Positions 15,575 to 25,901 of a stretch of DNA of 45,663 bases are shown piece after piece. The stretch comes from Flavobacteriales bacterium (lineage in GTDB: Bacteria; Bacteroidota; Bacteroidia; Flavobacteriales_D; Parvicellaceae): the NCBI GenBank assembly GCA_029251405.1, contig JAQXDK010000026.1:1-45663 (forward strand), written 5' to 3'. The position numbers and the translations under genes are program-made. How positions within the stretch are numbered: the stretch's first letter is position 1; every line of letters begins with the position of its first letter. The notes under the pieces were generated by a model. That model did no database searches. It was not told the DNA's origin and worked only from the letters and a program-made list of their open reading frames with translations.

Positions 15575-18112
15575 TTGAGAAGACTTATTTTCACTTTCGG
15601 ATTTTTATTTTTAAACTCATTTCTTGTCTATTCTATTGATCAGAAAGAAGCGTTGCATTACAGTGAATTATTAGACTCTTTAACTGATAACAACCTAATT
15701 TTATCCAAAGAGTACCTTAAAGACAATCCAACTAAAGCTATAAGTTTTATTACTCAGACGATTGAAACTTCAGACAATGAGCTTTTAATAGCAAAATGTT
15801 ATCTGCAAGCAGCTATAATTTATAATTACTCTTTTTTAAATAAAGGTAAATCTGCATTAGAAAATTTATCGAATGCAAAGGAAATTTATTTCCGAACGAA
15901 AAATCAAGAGAAATTAATTTTTACAGACATTCTAATTGGACAAGTGTATGTTAAGACTGGCGACCTTTTAGCAGCTAAAAACATTTTTAAAAAAGCATTT
16001 GAAGAAGGTCAGGAATTCAAGGCTTTCCCCTTAGCATTTTTAGCACATCTAGCTTTAATTGATATAGATAATAGTTTACTAGTATTTAATGACGACGAGT
16101 TAATTAAATTAATAGATAAGTTTGATAACTCTAAGCAAAAGGCACATGCTTTTTTTATTAGTTTTAAGAGGGCAGCACTAAACAATTGGGAAAACTTAGC
16201 AATTGAATACTTAGATAGTGCGGAGACACTTTATAATAAAAGTAGTTTGCACAATTTATCTATTGACATGCTAATTAAAAAAGCAGAACTCTATGAATCA
16301 AAAGATAACGTTCAAAAAGTAGTGCAATTAAATGAAAATATTTATCAAAAATCTATAGCAAATAACTACGGAAAGGGATTAATCTACAGCTGCTACAAGT
16401 TAGCTGACTTTTTTGAATCGATTGAAAGATATGATTTTGCAAATCCTTATTTAAAATATATCAATAAAATAGAGATGGCTGAGGGAGAAAAAGAACTCAA
16501 CCAAAAAATTTTGTTAGCGGAAAAAGAAAAGAAAATTGACCTTGAACGTGTAAGCGCAAAAAATGAAGTAAAATATCAGGGATATTTAACTATGTTAGGT
16601 TTTGGTGTCGCACTTTTGATACTCATTTTAGCGATATACATATTCTCTGCATATAAAACCAAATCAACATTAGCCAACGACCTACTTTTAGCTTATAACA
16701 ACAACGAAGAATTAAAAAAAGAAAAAGACGATTTTTTAGCCTATACAACTCATGAAATAAGAACACCTCTTTCTGCAGTAATTTCAGCTTCTGAAATATT
16801 GGATAGAACCAAATTAAATTCAGCCCAAAAGGAACATTTAACAGCCTTAAAAAGTAGTGCAAGTAATATATTATTTCTAGTTAATGACATTTTAGATTTA
16901 GCAAAATTAGAAAAAAGAAAAATTGTTTTGGAAAAAACACCATTTTCTCCAGTACAGATTATCCAAAATACGATATCAATCCTTAACAGCAAAGCAATAG
17001 GTAATAATGTAGAAGTTGATTTTATTTGCGAGGAGAATTTTCCAAAAAATATATTGGGGGACCCTTTTAGGTTTCAACAGATTATGGTCAATTTATTAGA
17101 CAACGCCATAAAATATGCTCCCAATGGAAAAGCAAGTATATTTCTTAAAGTTCAAAATAAAAATCACCTAAAAGTAATTGTAAAAGATAACGGTAAAGGA
17201 ATTGATAAAGACAAGTTGAAAATCATTTTTAAGGCTTATGCTCAAGAAAAAATCAATACTTCAAGACAGTACGGTGGTACCGGGTTAGGACTTGCGATTT
17301 GTGATTTAATTATAAAATTAATGGAAGGAAATATACATGTTAATTCCAATTCTAAGGGAACAGAATTCAGTTTCGAAACACCCATGCAAATAGTTAAAGA
17401 GCTAAGTATAAAAAATCCAAAACAAAATGATTTACAACTCAATAACATCAATATTTTAATGGCAGAAGACGATGAACTTAACGGTCAGTTATTTAAAAAT
17501 TTAATTCAAGACTCTAAGAATAACATTAAAGTAGATTGGGTTAAAAATGGGATAGAAGTTATGGAAAGAATTACTGAAAAATCCTATCAAATCATTTTAA
17601 TGGATATTGAAATGCCTTTAAAAAACGGATTTGAAACCAGTCAATTAATACGAAAGCACAAGGACTTAAAGTTAATCAATATTCCTATTATAGCTATGAC
17701 TGCTCATTTGGTCGAAGATGTTTTACAAAAATGTTATGAATCAGGAATGAATGACTGTATTTCTAAGCCATTTAAATTAGATTTTCTTTATAAAAAAATT
17801 CATGAAACTTTAAATCTTTCAGTTCCCAACTATAACCCAATAAAAGAAAACATAGAAAAATACTTGAAAATTTACATTAAAAATTTTAAAGCTGATTTCA
17901 GCAATTTAATTTCCTTTATCGAAGCTGGAGATGTTGAAAATATTAAAAGTAAATTACATAAAATGAAAGGTTCTTCATCAACTATGGAATTTAAAAATAT
18001 TGTTGCAACTCTTGCTGAAATGGAAAACAAAAAAAGAGTAGATTTAAAAGACGATTTATTGAAATTAAAAAGACAATTTTTTAATTCCACCAATGAAAAT
18101 ATAGAAATATGA
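15575..18112 (+). CDS. TPR-containing hybrid histidine kinase with REC and HPt domains
   Basis: This 845-residue sensor kinase probably starts at TTG. A signal peptide (LVYS-ID) is followed by TPR-like helical repeats to about residue 330, one membrane helix near 338-360, and a HisKA domain with phospho-acceptor His393 in THEIRTPLS. The HATPase domain has NLLDNAIKYA, DNGKGID and GGTGLGLAIC. A receiver domain follows with acidic pair EDD and phospho-acceptor Asp677 in LMDIEMP. The C-terminal HPt domain has His795 in LHKMKGSSS. This is a complete internal phosphorelay. The LytTR regulator overlaps it by 4 bp and is the obvious output. The periplasmic TPR part is the likely sensor or partner-binding region. 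Confidence 0.88.
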   Translation: MRRLIFTFGFLFLNSFLVYSIDQKEALHYSELLDSLTDNNLILSKEYLKDNPTKAISFITQTIETSDNELLIAKCYLQAAIIYNYSFLNKGKSALENLSNAKEIYFRTKNQEKLIFTDILIGQVYVKTGDLLAAKNIFKKAFEEGQEFKAFPLAFLAHLALIDIDNSLLVFNDDELIKLIDKFDNSKQKAHAFFISFKRAALNNWENLAIEYLDSAETLYNKSSLHNLSIDMLIKKAELYESKDNVQKVVQLNENIYQKSIANNYGKGLIYSCYKLADFFESIERYDFANPYLKYINKIEMAEGEKELNQKILLAEKEKKIDLERVSAKNEVKYQGYLTMLGFGVALLILILAIYIFSAYKTKSTLANDLLLAYNNNEELKKEKDDFLAYTTHEIRTPLSAVISASEILDRTKLNSAQKEHLTALKSSASNILFLVNDILDLAKLEKRKIVLEKTPFSPVQIIQNTISILNSKAIGNNVEVDFICEENFPKNILGDPFRFQQIMVNLLDNAIKYAPNGKASIFLKVQNKNHLKVIVKDNGKGIDKDKLKIIFKAYAQEKINTSRQYGGTGLGLAICDLIIKLMEGNIHVNSNSKGTEFSFETPMQIVKELSIKNPKQNDLQLNNINILMAEDDELNGQLFKNLIQDSKNNIKVDWVKNGIEVMERITEKSYQIILMDIEMPLKNGFETSQLIRKHKDLKLINIPIIAMTAHLVEDVLQKCYESGMNDCISKPFKLDFLYKKIHETLNLSVPNYNPIKENIEKYLKIYIKNFKADFSNLISFIEAGDVENIKSKLHKMKGSSSTMEFKNIVATLAEMENKKRVDLKDDLLKLKRQFFNSTNENIEI

Positions 18113-18807
18113 TTAGAGTAATTATAGTCGATGACGATGAATTGTGTATCTCCGTTATCGAAGATATGATAAGTCAACTGGACGATTTCATTTGTATCGA
18201 AACCTTTCAGAATGCATTAGATGCCTACAATTATCTTGAAGCTAATGATGTTGATGTTGTTTTTCTAGACGTAGAAATGCCTAAAATGGGGGGGATAGAA
18301 CTCTTAAAAAGTCTAAAAAAATCTCCAATGGTGGTTATGATTACCTCACATGAAGAATTTGCATTAGAATCGTATGAGTACAACGTAACAGATTTCTTAA
18401 AAAAACCAGCAGAATGGTCTCGATTTCTTAAAACGATAGAAAAAATCAGGAAAGAATTTCTTGACTTAGCTGCTCAACTCCTTGAAAGTTCTGATCAAGA
18501 ACATGTTTTTATTAAAACAGACTCTAAATTGGTACAATTAAACTTGAGCCAAGTTTTATGGGTTGAGGCACTCGGGAATTACATAAGAGTTCACACAGAA
18601 GAAGATAAATACACGGTGTTATCAACAATGAAAGAAATAGAAGCAAAGTTGCCTCCTAAGGACTTTATAAGAGTTCAACGTTCTTTTATCATAAGAGTAG
18701 ATAAGGTAAAGGCTATTGAGGACAATTACATTATTATTAAAGACAAAGAAATACATATAGGAAAATCTTACAAAGAAGATTTTAATAAAAGAATTAATTA
18801 TTTGTAG
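18109..18807 (+). CDS. LytTR-type response regulator
   Basis: This 232-residue regulator has a receiver domain (VDDDE near the N terminus, phospho-acceptor Asp54 in VFLDVEMP, switch Thr in MITSHEE, and Lys in FLKKP). From about residue 135 comes a LytTR DNA-binding domain with VQLNLSQVLWVEALGNYIRVHT and FIRVQRSFIIRVDKV. LytTR proteins bind short direct repeats in promoters and often control surface or secreted functions. The ATGA overlap with the hybrid kinase supports a pair. Targets are not visible; the adjacent CxxCH/YceI genes are a possibility. Confidence 0.9.
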   Translation: MIRVIIVDDDELCISVIEDMISQLDDFICIETFQNALDAYNYLEANDVDVVFLDVEMPKMGGIELLKSLKKSPMVVMITSHEEFALESYEYNVTDFLKKPAEWSRFLKTIEKIRKEFLDLAAQLLESSDQEHVFIKTDSKLVQLNLSQVLWVEALGNYIRVHTEEDKYTVLSTMKEIEAKLPPKDFIRVQRSFIIRVDKVKAIEDNYIIIKDKEIHIGKSYKEDFNKRINYL

Positions 18808-18852
18808 TATTATTTTATGAATATATAGACTTGTTCTAAGCCAAATGCACTT

Positions 18853-19515
18853 TTATAATTTCATTTCTGGGATTTCCCGATTAGGAATAATTAGTTTTCC
18901 AGATGTAGCTTTTTTAATCTGATCTACTGAAACATCTGGTGCTCTTTCCACGAGTTGAAAACCGCCATCGGGAAGAACATCTAATACAGCTAAATTTGTA
19001 ATTACTTTTTTAACACAATTCACCCCGGTTAAAGGCAAAGAACATTCTTTTAGTAATTTACTTTCACCTTTTTTGTTGGTGTGCATCATTGCAACAATAA
19101 TATTATCTGCGCTCGCTACTAAATCCATGGCTCCGCCCATTCCTTTTACCATTTTACCTGGAATTTTCCAATTTGCTATATCTCCTTTTTCAGACACTTC
19201 CATAGCTCCCAATACTGTTAATTGAACATGCTGACCTCTTATCATTGCAAAACTCATTGCAGAATCAAAGAAAACAGCACCTGGTAGGGCACTTATGGTT
19301 TGCTTCCCAGCGTTAATTAAGTCAGCATCAACATTCTTTTCTTCGGGGAATGGTCCCATTCCTAAAATTCCATTTTCTGATTGAAACTCCACATTAATAT
19401 TTTCGGGAATATAATTAGCTACAAGAGTAGGAATACCAATACCTAAGTTTACATACCAACGATCTTTTAATTCTTGGGCTATCCTTTTAGCAATTCCTAT
19501 TTTGTCTAAACTCAT
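18853..19515 (-). CDS. scoB: 3-oxoacid CoA-transferase subunit B
   Basis: This 220-residue beta subunit of a class I CoA-transferase has the catalytic glutamate in QSENGILGMGP (Glu47). The glycine-rich DRWYVNLGIGIPTLVANYIP and GGAMDLVASADNIIVAMMHT are also typical. With subunit A it moves CoA from succinyl-CoA to acetoacetate, letting the cell use ketone-type or leucine-derived acids. The length is normal. It starts 1 bp after subunit A. It is convergent with the LytTR gene. Confidence 0.9.
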   Translation of the reverse strand: MSLDKIGIAKRIAQELKDRWYVNLGIGIPTLVANYIPENINVEFQSENGILGMGPFPEEKNVDADLINAGKQTISALPGAVFFDSAMSFAMIRGQHVQLTVLGAMEVSEKGDIANWKIPGKMVKGMGGAMDLVASADNIIVAMMHTNKKGESKLLKECSLPLTGVNCVKKVITNLAVLDVLPDGGFQLVERAPDVSVDQIKKATSGKLIIPNREIPEMKL

Positions 19516-19516
19516 A

Positions 19517-20218
19517 TCAGTTTATTTTTTTAACGGTTTTTTGCTCTATTCTCTTTTCGTACTTAGTCCCTTGAAAAATTCTCTGAACAAATATCCCTGG
19601 AGTATGAATTTGGTTTGGATCAAGCTCTCCAGGCTCCACTAATTCTTCAACTTCGGCTATGGTTACCTTACCCGCCATAGCCATAGGATGGTTGAAGTTT
19701 CTAGCTGTTGCTTTATAAATAAGATTTCCTGCTTTGTCTCCTTTCCAAGCTTTTACGATTGCAAAATCAGCTACTAATGCGGTTTCCAAAATATGTGGTT
19801 TACCATTAAATTCTCTTACTTCCTTTCCCAATCCTAATTCAGTACCATATCCAGCTGGAGTATAAAACGCAGGTATACCAGCTCCACCAGCACGACACCT
19901 TTCAGCCAAGGACCCTTGGGGGATCAAATCAACAATTAATTCACCAGAAAGCATTTGCCTTTCAAATTCATCATTTTCTCCAACATATGAGGAAATCATT
20001 TTTTTAATTTGTTTACTTTTTAGAAGGTAGCCTAAACCAAAATTATCAACACCAGCATTGTTAGAGATGCAGGTTAAGTTATCAATTTTAGATTTAACAA
20101 GTGCTTCAATGCAATTTTCCGGGATTCCACAAAGACCAAAACCCCCCAGCATTATAGTGGCTCCACTTTTAATGTCTTTGCAGGCCTGCTCAGCATTTAA
20201 AATTTGCTTATCAATCAT
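19517..20218 (-). CDS. scoA: 3-oxoacid CoA-transferase subunit A
   Basis: This 233-residue alpha subunit shows the CoA-binding motif [10 protein letters not shown] (25-34) and family blocks [54 protein letters not shown] and [13 protein letters not shown]. It pairs with the next gene. The exact acid substrate (acetoacetate or another 3-oxoacid such as 3-oxoadipate) cannot be decided here; the sequence looks most like the succinyl-CoA:acetoacetate type. It follows the penicillin-binding protein gene by 3 bp, so the three genes may share a transcript. Confidence 0.88.
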   Translation of the reverse strand: MIDKQILNAEQACKDIKSGATIMLGGFGLCGIPENCIEALVKSKIDNLTCISNNAGVDNFGLGYLLKSKQIKKMISSYVGENDEFERQMLSGELIVDLIPQGSLAERCRAGGAGIPAFYTPAGYGTELGLGKEVREFNGKPHILETALVADFAIVKAWKGDKAGNLIYKATARNFNHPMAMAGKVTIAEVEELVEPGELDPNQIHTPGIFVQRIFQGTKYEKRIEQKTVKKIN

Positions 20219-20221
20219 ATT

Positions 20222-22684
20222 TTACCAATTATCTTCATCGGACCATTTATCTTGCTGTTGGTCATTGTTTTTTGAATTAATTATTTTATAATCACAATCT
20301 ATAGGCGATTTAATCATAGTTTCTGGCATGGTAAAATCATCTTGAGAAATTTGCAGAGAATCATCTGAATTTATGTATTTGGTATAGTAGGCAAAGACTG
20401 GAAGCGCTGTATTGGTTCCCATTCCCAAACTTAAAGTATTGAATCTTACCGATCTATCTTCTGCACCGACCCAAACACCAGTTACCAAATCTGGAGTTAA
20501 ACCCATAAACCACCCATCTGATTGATTTTGAGTTGTTCCAGTTTTCCCAGCTATGGGTTGTGATATTCCTGCGTAAGGTCTTTCTTTAGATTCCTTACCT
20601 CTAATTCTTATAGCTGTTCCACCAACTAGAGGGCCACCCCAGGAGTTCTTTAATGTGGAATGTTTGACACCGTTTGTTACTAATTTCATCATTTCTAAAA
20701 TAGAAAAAGCGGTTTCTTTATTCCATACTTGTTTAGACTCCGTTTCACTCTCAAAGATTATGTTTCCAAATTTATCTTCAATTCGTAATAGATATATGGG
20801 TTTAACGTAGACCCCTTCATTTGCAAATGGGGCAATTGCGCCAACAATATTTTTTACGCTTATATCAAAAACTCCAAGAGCCATTGCTGGAACTTGATCA
20901 AACTTAGAAGTATCTATGCCTAACTGAGCAACTCTGTTAAATACATCATTTATCATTGACCCTTTTTTAATTATGCTTGCAGTAATGTTATTCATAGAAT
21001 TTGCAAGTGCAAATGAAATAGAAGTTAATTCGCCACTAAAATGATCTCCAGAGTTAGTAGGACACCAGAGTTTTTTTCGGTATTCATTAAAAGGCACTTC
21101 GATACAGTATTCAATATCAGGAACTCTGTAACACGGATCAATCACGCCAGATTCTAAAGCGGTTGCATAAACAAATGGTTTGAATGTGGAGCCAACTTGT
21201 CTTTTCCCCTTTGAAACCATGTCGTATTTAAAATGTTTAAAGTTAGGACCTCCTACCCAAGCTTTAATATGTCCATTGTGTGGATTCATAGACATTAATC
21301 CTGACCTTAATAGGCCCTTATAATATCTAACAGAGTCTTTAACAGTAAATAATGTATCTTTTTCATAGTTGGTGCTATTCCAATCAAAAATCTTCATTTT
21401 CCTCTTCTGTTTCAATTTATTATCTATTTCTAGTTTACTTAGAAATGGCTTTTCAGTTTTGCAGTATGAACATTTGTAACCAGTACTTGTTTTTTGAATA
21501 TATTTTTTTGGACGTTCGCAATACGAACACGTTTTACCTGTCAGTTTCTTATAATACATTGATTGTCTAACGGCCTTGTTAAGAATTGTATCAATTTGAC
21601 CTGTGCTTAAATCATTTGAAAATGGAGGATTTTTATTTTTACTATTATTTTTACTGAAAGCAGCTTGTAAATAATTTTTAAAATGTGCTTTAACTGCATT
21701 TTCAGCATGGTTTTGCATTTTACTATCTATAGAAGTATAAATTTTCAATCCATCTGAATAGAGATCATATTTTTCACCATTAGACTTGCTAATTAAATAA
21801 TTTCCGTTTCTGTCTTTTCCCGCCAATAATCTTCCCAATTCCATTCTTAATACTTCTCTAAAATAAGGTGCAAGGCCAGTTTGGTGGTCAACTTTATTGT
21901 AATCCAATCCTAATTCTAGGGCTTTAGTTGAATCGTAAATCTCTTTGGATATGTATTTGTTTTTATACATCTGAAAAAGAACAACAGACCTTCTTTTTAA
22001 AACAGTATCAGGTCTTCTTATGGGGTTGAATAACGATGGGTTTTTAGCCATACCAATTAGCATGGCAGATTCATGTAAATCTAGCTGTCTAGGTGTTTTA
22101 TTAAAATACACCTGCGATGCACTATTAATACCAACAGCATTATTAAGAAAATCAAACTTATTCAAATACATAGCTAAAATTTCTTCTTTAGTATAATTTT
22201 TTTCCAATTTTGCAGCAATAATCCATTCTTTAAACTTCCTAATTATTAATTCTTGTTTAGTTAATTTTTCTCTTGGGAAAAGTAGTTTAGATAGTTGTTG
22301 CGAAATAGTTGATCCGCCACCCTGACTAGAGTTTCCTGTTAACACCCCTTTAACAACTCTTGCTAACGCTCTTACATCAATTCCAGAATGTTCAAAAAAT
22401 CGTTCATCTTCAGTAGCTATTAAAGCATTAATTAAAGTTGTGGGCAAATTATTAAAATGAATATTGGTTCTGTTTTCGTGATAATATTTACCTAAATGAA
22501 TATAGTCTGCACTGTAAATGACACTAGCTAAGTCTGTTTTAGGATTTTCAAGTTCCTTAATTTTTGGAAGTGTTTCGTCATCGGCCACTTTTATTAGTCC
22601 CCAAATCACAAAAGCTGGAGATAAAACAAGTCCCCAAATAAATATTAGTTTAATAAACTTCTTAAATATTGATTTCTTTTTCAC
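20222..22684 (-). CDS. Class A penicillin-binding protein 1A with four-cysteine insert
   Basis: This 820-residue bifunctional peptidoglycan synthase has a membrane anchor at about 11-32. The glycosyltransferase domain has catalytic Glu92 in TEDERFFEHSGID, then GGSTISQQL and KLEKNYTKEEILAMYLN. The transpeptidase domain has Ser499 in GSTFKPF, SMN, and Lys714 in GKTGTT. It polymerises glycan strands and cross-links peptides outside the inner membrane. Between the two domains lies an unusual CSYC (386-389) and CSYC (405-408) pair separated by 15 residues, like a zinc ribbon. It is divergent from the ATPase operon and upstream of scoAB. Confidence 0.9.
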   Translation of the reverse strand: MKKKSIFKKFIKLIFIWGLVLSPAFVIWGLIKVADDETLPKIKELENPKTDLASVIYSADYIHLGKYYHENRTNIHFNNLPTTLINALIATEDERFFEHSGIDVRALARVVKGVLTGNSSQGGGSTISQQLSKLLFPREKLTKQELIIRKFKEWIIAAKLEKNYTKEEILAMYLNKFDFLNNAVGINSASQVYFNKTPRQLDLHESAMLIGMAKNPSLFNPIRRPDTVLKRRSVVLFQMYKNKYISKEIYDSTKALELGLDYNKVDHQTGLAPYFREVLRMELGRLLAGKDRNGNYLISKSNGEKYDLYSDGLKIYTSIDSKMQNHAENAVKAHFKNYLQAAFSKNNSKNKNPPFSNDLSTGQIDTILNKAVRQSMYYKKLTGKTCSYCERPKKYIQKTSTGYKCSYCKTEKPFLSKLEIDNKLKQKRKMKIFDWNSTNYEKDTLFTVKDSVRYYKGLLRSGLMSMNPHNGHIKAWVGGPNFKHFKYDMVSKGKRQVGSTFKPFVYATALESGVIDPCYRVPDIEYCIEVPFNEYRKKLWCPTNSGDHFSGELTSISFALANSMNNITASIIKKGSMINDVFNRVAQLGIDTSKFDQVPAMALGVFDISVKNIVGAIAPFANEGVYVKPIYLLRIEDKFGNIIFESETESKQVWNKETAFSILEMMKLVTNGVKHSTLKNSWGGPLVGGTAIRIRGKESKERPYAGISQPIAGKTGTTQNQSDGWFMGLTPDLVTGVWVGAEDRSVRFNTLSLGMGTNTALPVFAYYTKYINSDDSLQISQDDFTMPETMIKSPIDCDYKIINSKNNDQQQDKWSDEDNW

Positions 22685-22789
22685 TTTTCTTTTAACTAAT
22701 AGATTAATTAAAAATCTAACTTTATCATAAAATTAACTTAAGTTTTATTGAAAAAATGAATTTTATTTTTTTTTGCTTAACAACCTCTT

Positions 22790-22990
22790 ATGGATAACCA
22801 CAAAAACTTTTTGTTTTTCAGCAATTTAGCAATCCAAATGGGAGTGATAATTTTTGGTGGAGTTTATATAGGTAATTACCTGGACAAAAGCTCTGATAAT
22901 ACAACTCCTTGGTGGACGTTACTTTTTTCGTTGGTTTCGATTGCAATTGCTTTTTATCAAGTATTTAAAAGCTTAAAAAAAAATGTTTAA
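22790..22990 (+). CDS. AtpZ/AtpI family ATP synthase accessory protein
   Basis: This 66-residue protein has two membrane helices (about 8-27 and 42-60), with the family pattern NLAIQMGVIIFGGVYIGNYLDK between them. AtpI/AtpZ proteins sit first in ATP synthase operons and help in c-ring assembly or Mg/Ca supply. The position at the head of this operon supports the call. It overlaps the next gene by 8 bp. Confidence 0.8.
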   Translation: MDNHKNFLFFSNLAIQMGVIIFGGVYIGNYLDKSSDNTTPWWTLLFSLVSIAIAFYQVFKSLKKNV

Positions 22991-23348
22991 AAAAGGGCTT
23001 TTATTGCTGATTATAGCTACGGCAATTTTTATGTTGGATTTTATACTTTTTAATCTTCTAAAGTTTAGAAACATTACGTTACCAGATGTTGTTTATGCAA
23101 ATCTATTTTTATTGTTGCTTACGATTTTATTTTTTGCAGTTTATAAGTGGCTTAAAAAAAGAAAAACTAAATCACCATTCACATTTTTGTCATTAAGTTT
23201 TTTAAAAATGATTTTGAGTTTAATTTTTTTATTCCCAGTTATTTTTAATAATTCAGATTATTCTTCCTCATATATCATACATTTTTTTTCACTGTATTTT
23301 CTCTATTTATTTGTGGAAATTATTTTTTTAATAAAGTTTAGTAAATAA
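22983..23348 (+). CDS. Small membrane protein of the ATP synthase operon (DUF6168-like)
   Basis: This 121-residue protein has four predicted membrane helices and a basic loop (KKRKTKSPF). It occupies the place between the AtpZ-like gene and atpB where flavobacterial operons carry a four-helix protein of unknown function, which I recall as DUF6168. The topology is like that of AtpI. It may assist Fo assembly, but this is inferred from position. Confidence 0.65.
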   Translation: MFKKGLLLLIIATAIFMLDFILFNLLKFRNITLPDVVYANLFLLLLTILFFAVYKWLKKRKTKSPFTFLSLSFLKMILSLIFLFPVIFNNSDYSSSYIIHFFSLYFLYLFVEIIFLIKFSK

Positions 23349-23422
23349 TAAACTCAACAAAATACCATAGTGATTGAAATAATTAATTATTTTTGGCCGA
23401 ATTTTAAATTCTAGATAGTAAA

Positions 23423-24755
<1,333 letters not shown>

Positions 24756-24781
24756 TTTTACTAATTATAAATTTAAATAGA

Positions 24782-24804
24782 CGCTGAAGCGTTTGGCTTC
24801 AGCG
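24782..24804 (+). terminator. Stem-loop between atpE and atpF, terminator-like
   Basis: CGCTGAAGC (24782-24790) pairs perfectly with GCTTCAGCG (24796-24804) around a five-base loop, followed by CTATTTTAT. It is 27 bp after the atpE stop and 25 bp before the atpF start. The U tract is imperfect, so it may act as a leaky terminator or protect the upstream mRNA end. Either would favour the high atpE dose needed for a c-ring. Confidence 0.6.
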
Positions 24805-24828
24805 CTATTTTATAACTAAATTTACACA

Positions 24829-25329
24829 ATGGATTCAATGCAACTGGTAACACCAGCAATAGGTTTAATGTTTTGGACAGTAGTTATTTTCATTCTACTT
24901 CTTTTAATTTTAAAGAAGTTTGCATGGAAACCTATATTAAAAGCGGTAGATGATAGAAATAATTCTATTAAAGAAGCTCTTTCTTCAGCAGAAAATGCAA
25001 AAAAGGAGATGGAACAACTTACAGCTGATAATGATAAAATATTAAGTGAAGCTAGAGTTGAAAGAGACTCAATAATTAAGGAAGCAAGAGAGATTAAAGA
25101 TCAAACAATAGCCGAAGCTAAAAGTAAGGCATCAGAGGAAGCTGAAAAAATAATTTCCTCAGCAAAGAAACAGATTAAGAATGAGAAAATGAAAGCTATG
25201 ACAGAATTAAAAAATGAGATAGCTGATATTTCTATTCAAATGGCAGAAAAAATAATTAAATCAGAACTAAAAGATGGCAAAAGCCAAAAAAAACTGATTG
25301 AAGCAGACCTTAAAAATTACATGAATTAA
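24829..25329 (+). CDS. atpF: F-type ATPase subunit b
   Basis: This 166-residue subunit forms the peripheral stalk. An N-terminal membrane helix (about 9-28, GLMFWTVVIFILLLLILKKFAWKPI in two overlapping parts) leads into a long charged coiled coil (ALSSAENAKKEMEQL, EAREIKDQTIAEAKSKASEEAEK). The C-terminal region contacts delta. The length is typical. It is followed by atpH after 3 bp. Confidence 0.93.
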   Translation: MDSMQLVTPAIGLMFWTVVIFILLLLILKKFAWKPILKAVDDRNNSIKEALSSAENAKKEMEQLTADNDKILSEARVERDSIIKEAREIKDQTIAEAKSKASEEAEKIISSAKKQIKNEKMKAMTELKNEIADISIQMAEKIIKSELKDGKSQKKLIEADLKNYMN

Positions 25330-25332
25330 TTT

Positions 25333-25890
25333 ATGATAGCTTCTAAAATTACTAAAAGATATGCAAAAGCTTTACTGGATCTAGCAATAGAACAAGGTAA
25401 GTTAGAAAACACTTATCAAGATTTAGTGTTATTAGATAAAGTGTGTTTAGAAAATAGTGATTTTATATTAATGTTGAAAAGCCCTATTATTAATACCGAT
25501 AAAAAATTATCAGTTATTAACTCTATTTTTTCTAAAAAATTGTCTCCTTTAGCCCTACTTTTCATAGAAATTATTACCAAAAAGAAAAGAGAGTATTTGC
25601 TTCATTTAATTACTAAAAACTTCATTGGCTTATATAAATCACACAATAAAATAATATCTGCTAATGTAATTACTGCAGTTGCTGTAGAGAAATCAACTAG
25701 AGATAAAATTATTGAATTGGTTAAAAGAAATACTGATTTTGATGTGGAATTAGAAGAAAAAGTTAATCCAGAAATCATAGGTGGGTCAATTATAAATATA
25801 GGTGACTACCAATTAGATAATAGTGTCAAAACACAATTAAAGAATTTAAAAAACAACTACAATAAAAATCTTTTCATTAAAGATTTATAA
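25333..25890 (+). CDS. atpH: F-type ATPase subunit delta
   Basis: This 185-residue subunit links the F1 head to the b stalk. It has the N-terminal helical domain ([21 protein letters not shown]), [15 protein letters not shown], and the conserved C-terminal [10 protein letters not shown]-type motif, here [26 protein letters not shown]. It lies between atpF and atpA as usual in F-type operons. Confidence 0.92.
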   Translation: MIASKITKRYAKALLDLAIEQGKLENTYQDLVLLDKVCLENSDFILMLKSPIINTDKKLSVINSIFSKKLSPLALLFIEIITKKKREYLLHLITKNFIGLYKSHNKIISANVITAVAVEKSTRDKIIELVKRNTDFDVELEEKVNPEIIGGSIINIGDYQLDNSVKTQLKNLKNNYNKNLFIKDL

Positions 25891-25901
25891 AAATTAAAAA
25901 A

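Noticed and set aside
23388-23395. TATTTTTG as a promoter for atpB
   Set aside because: It matches TAnnTTTG, but no TTG lies at a proper distance upstream, and the genes before it suggest read-through.
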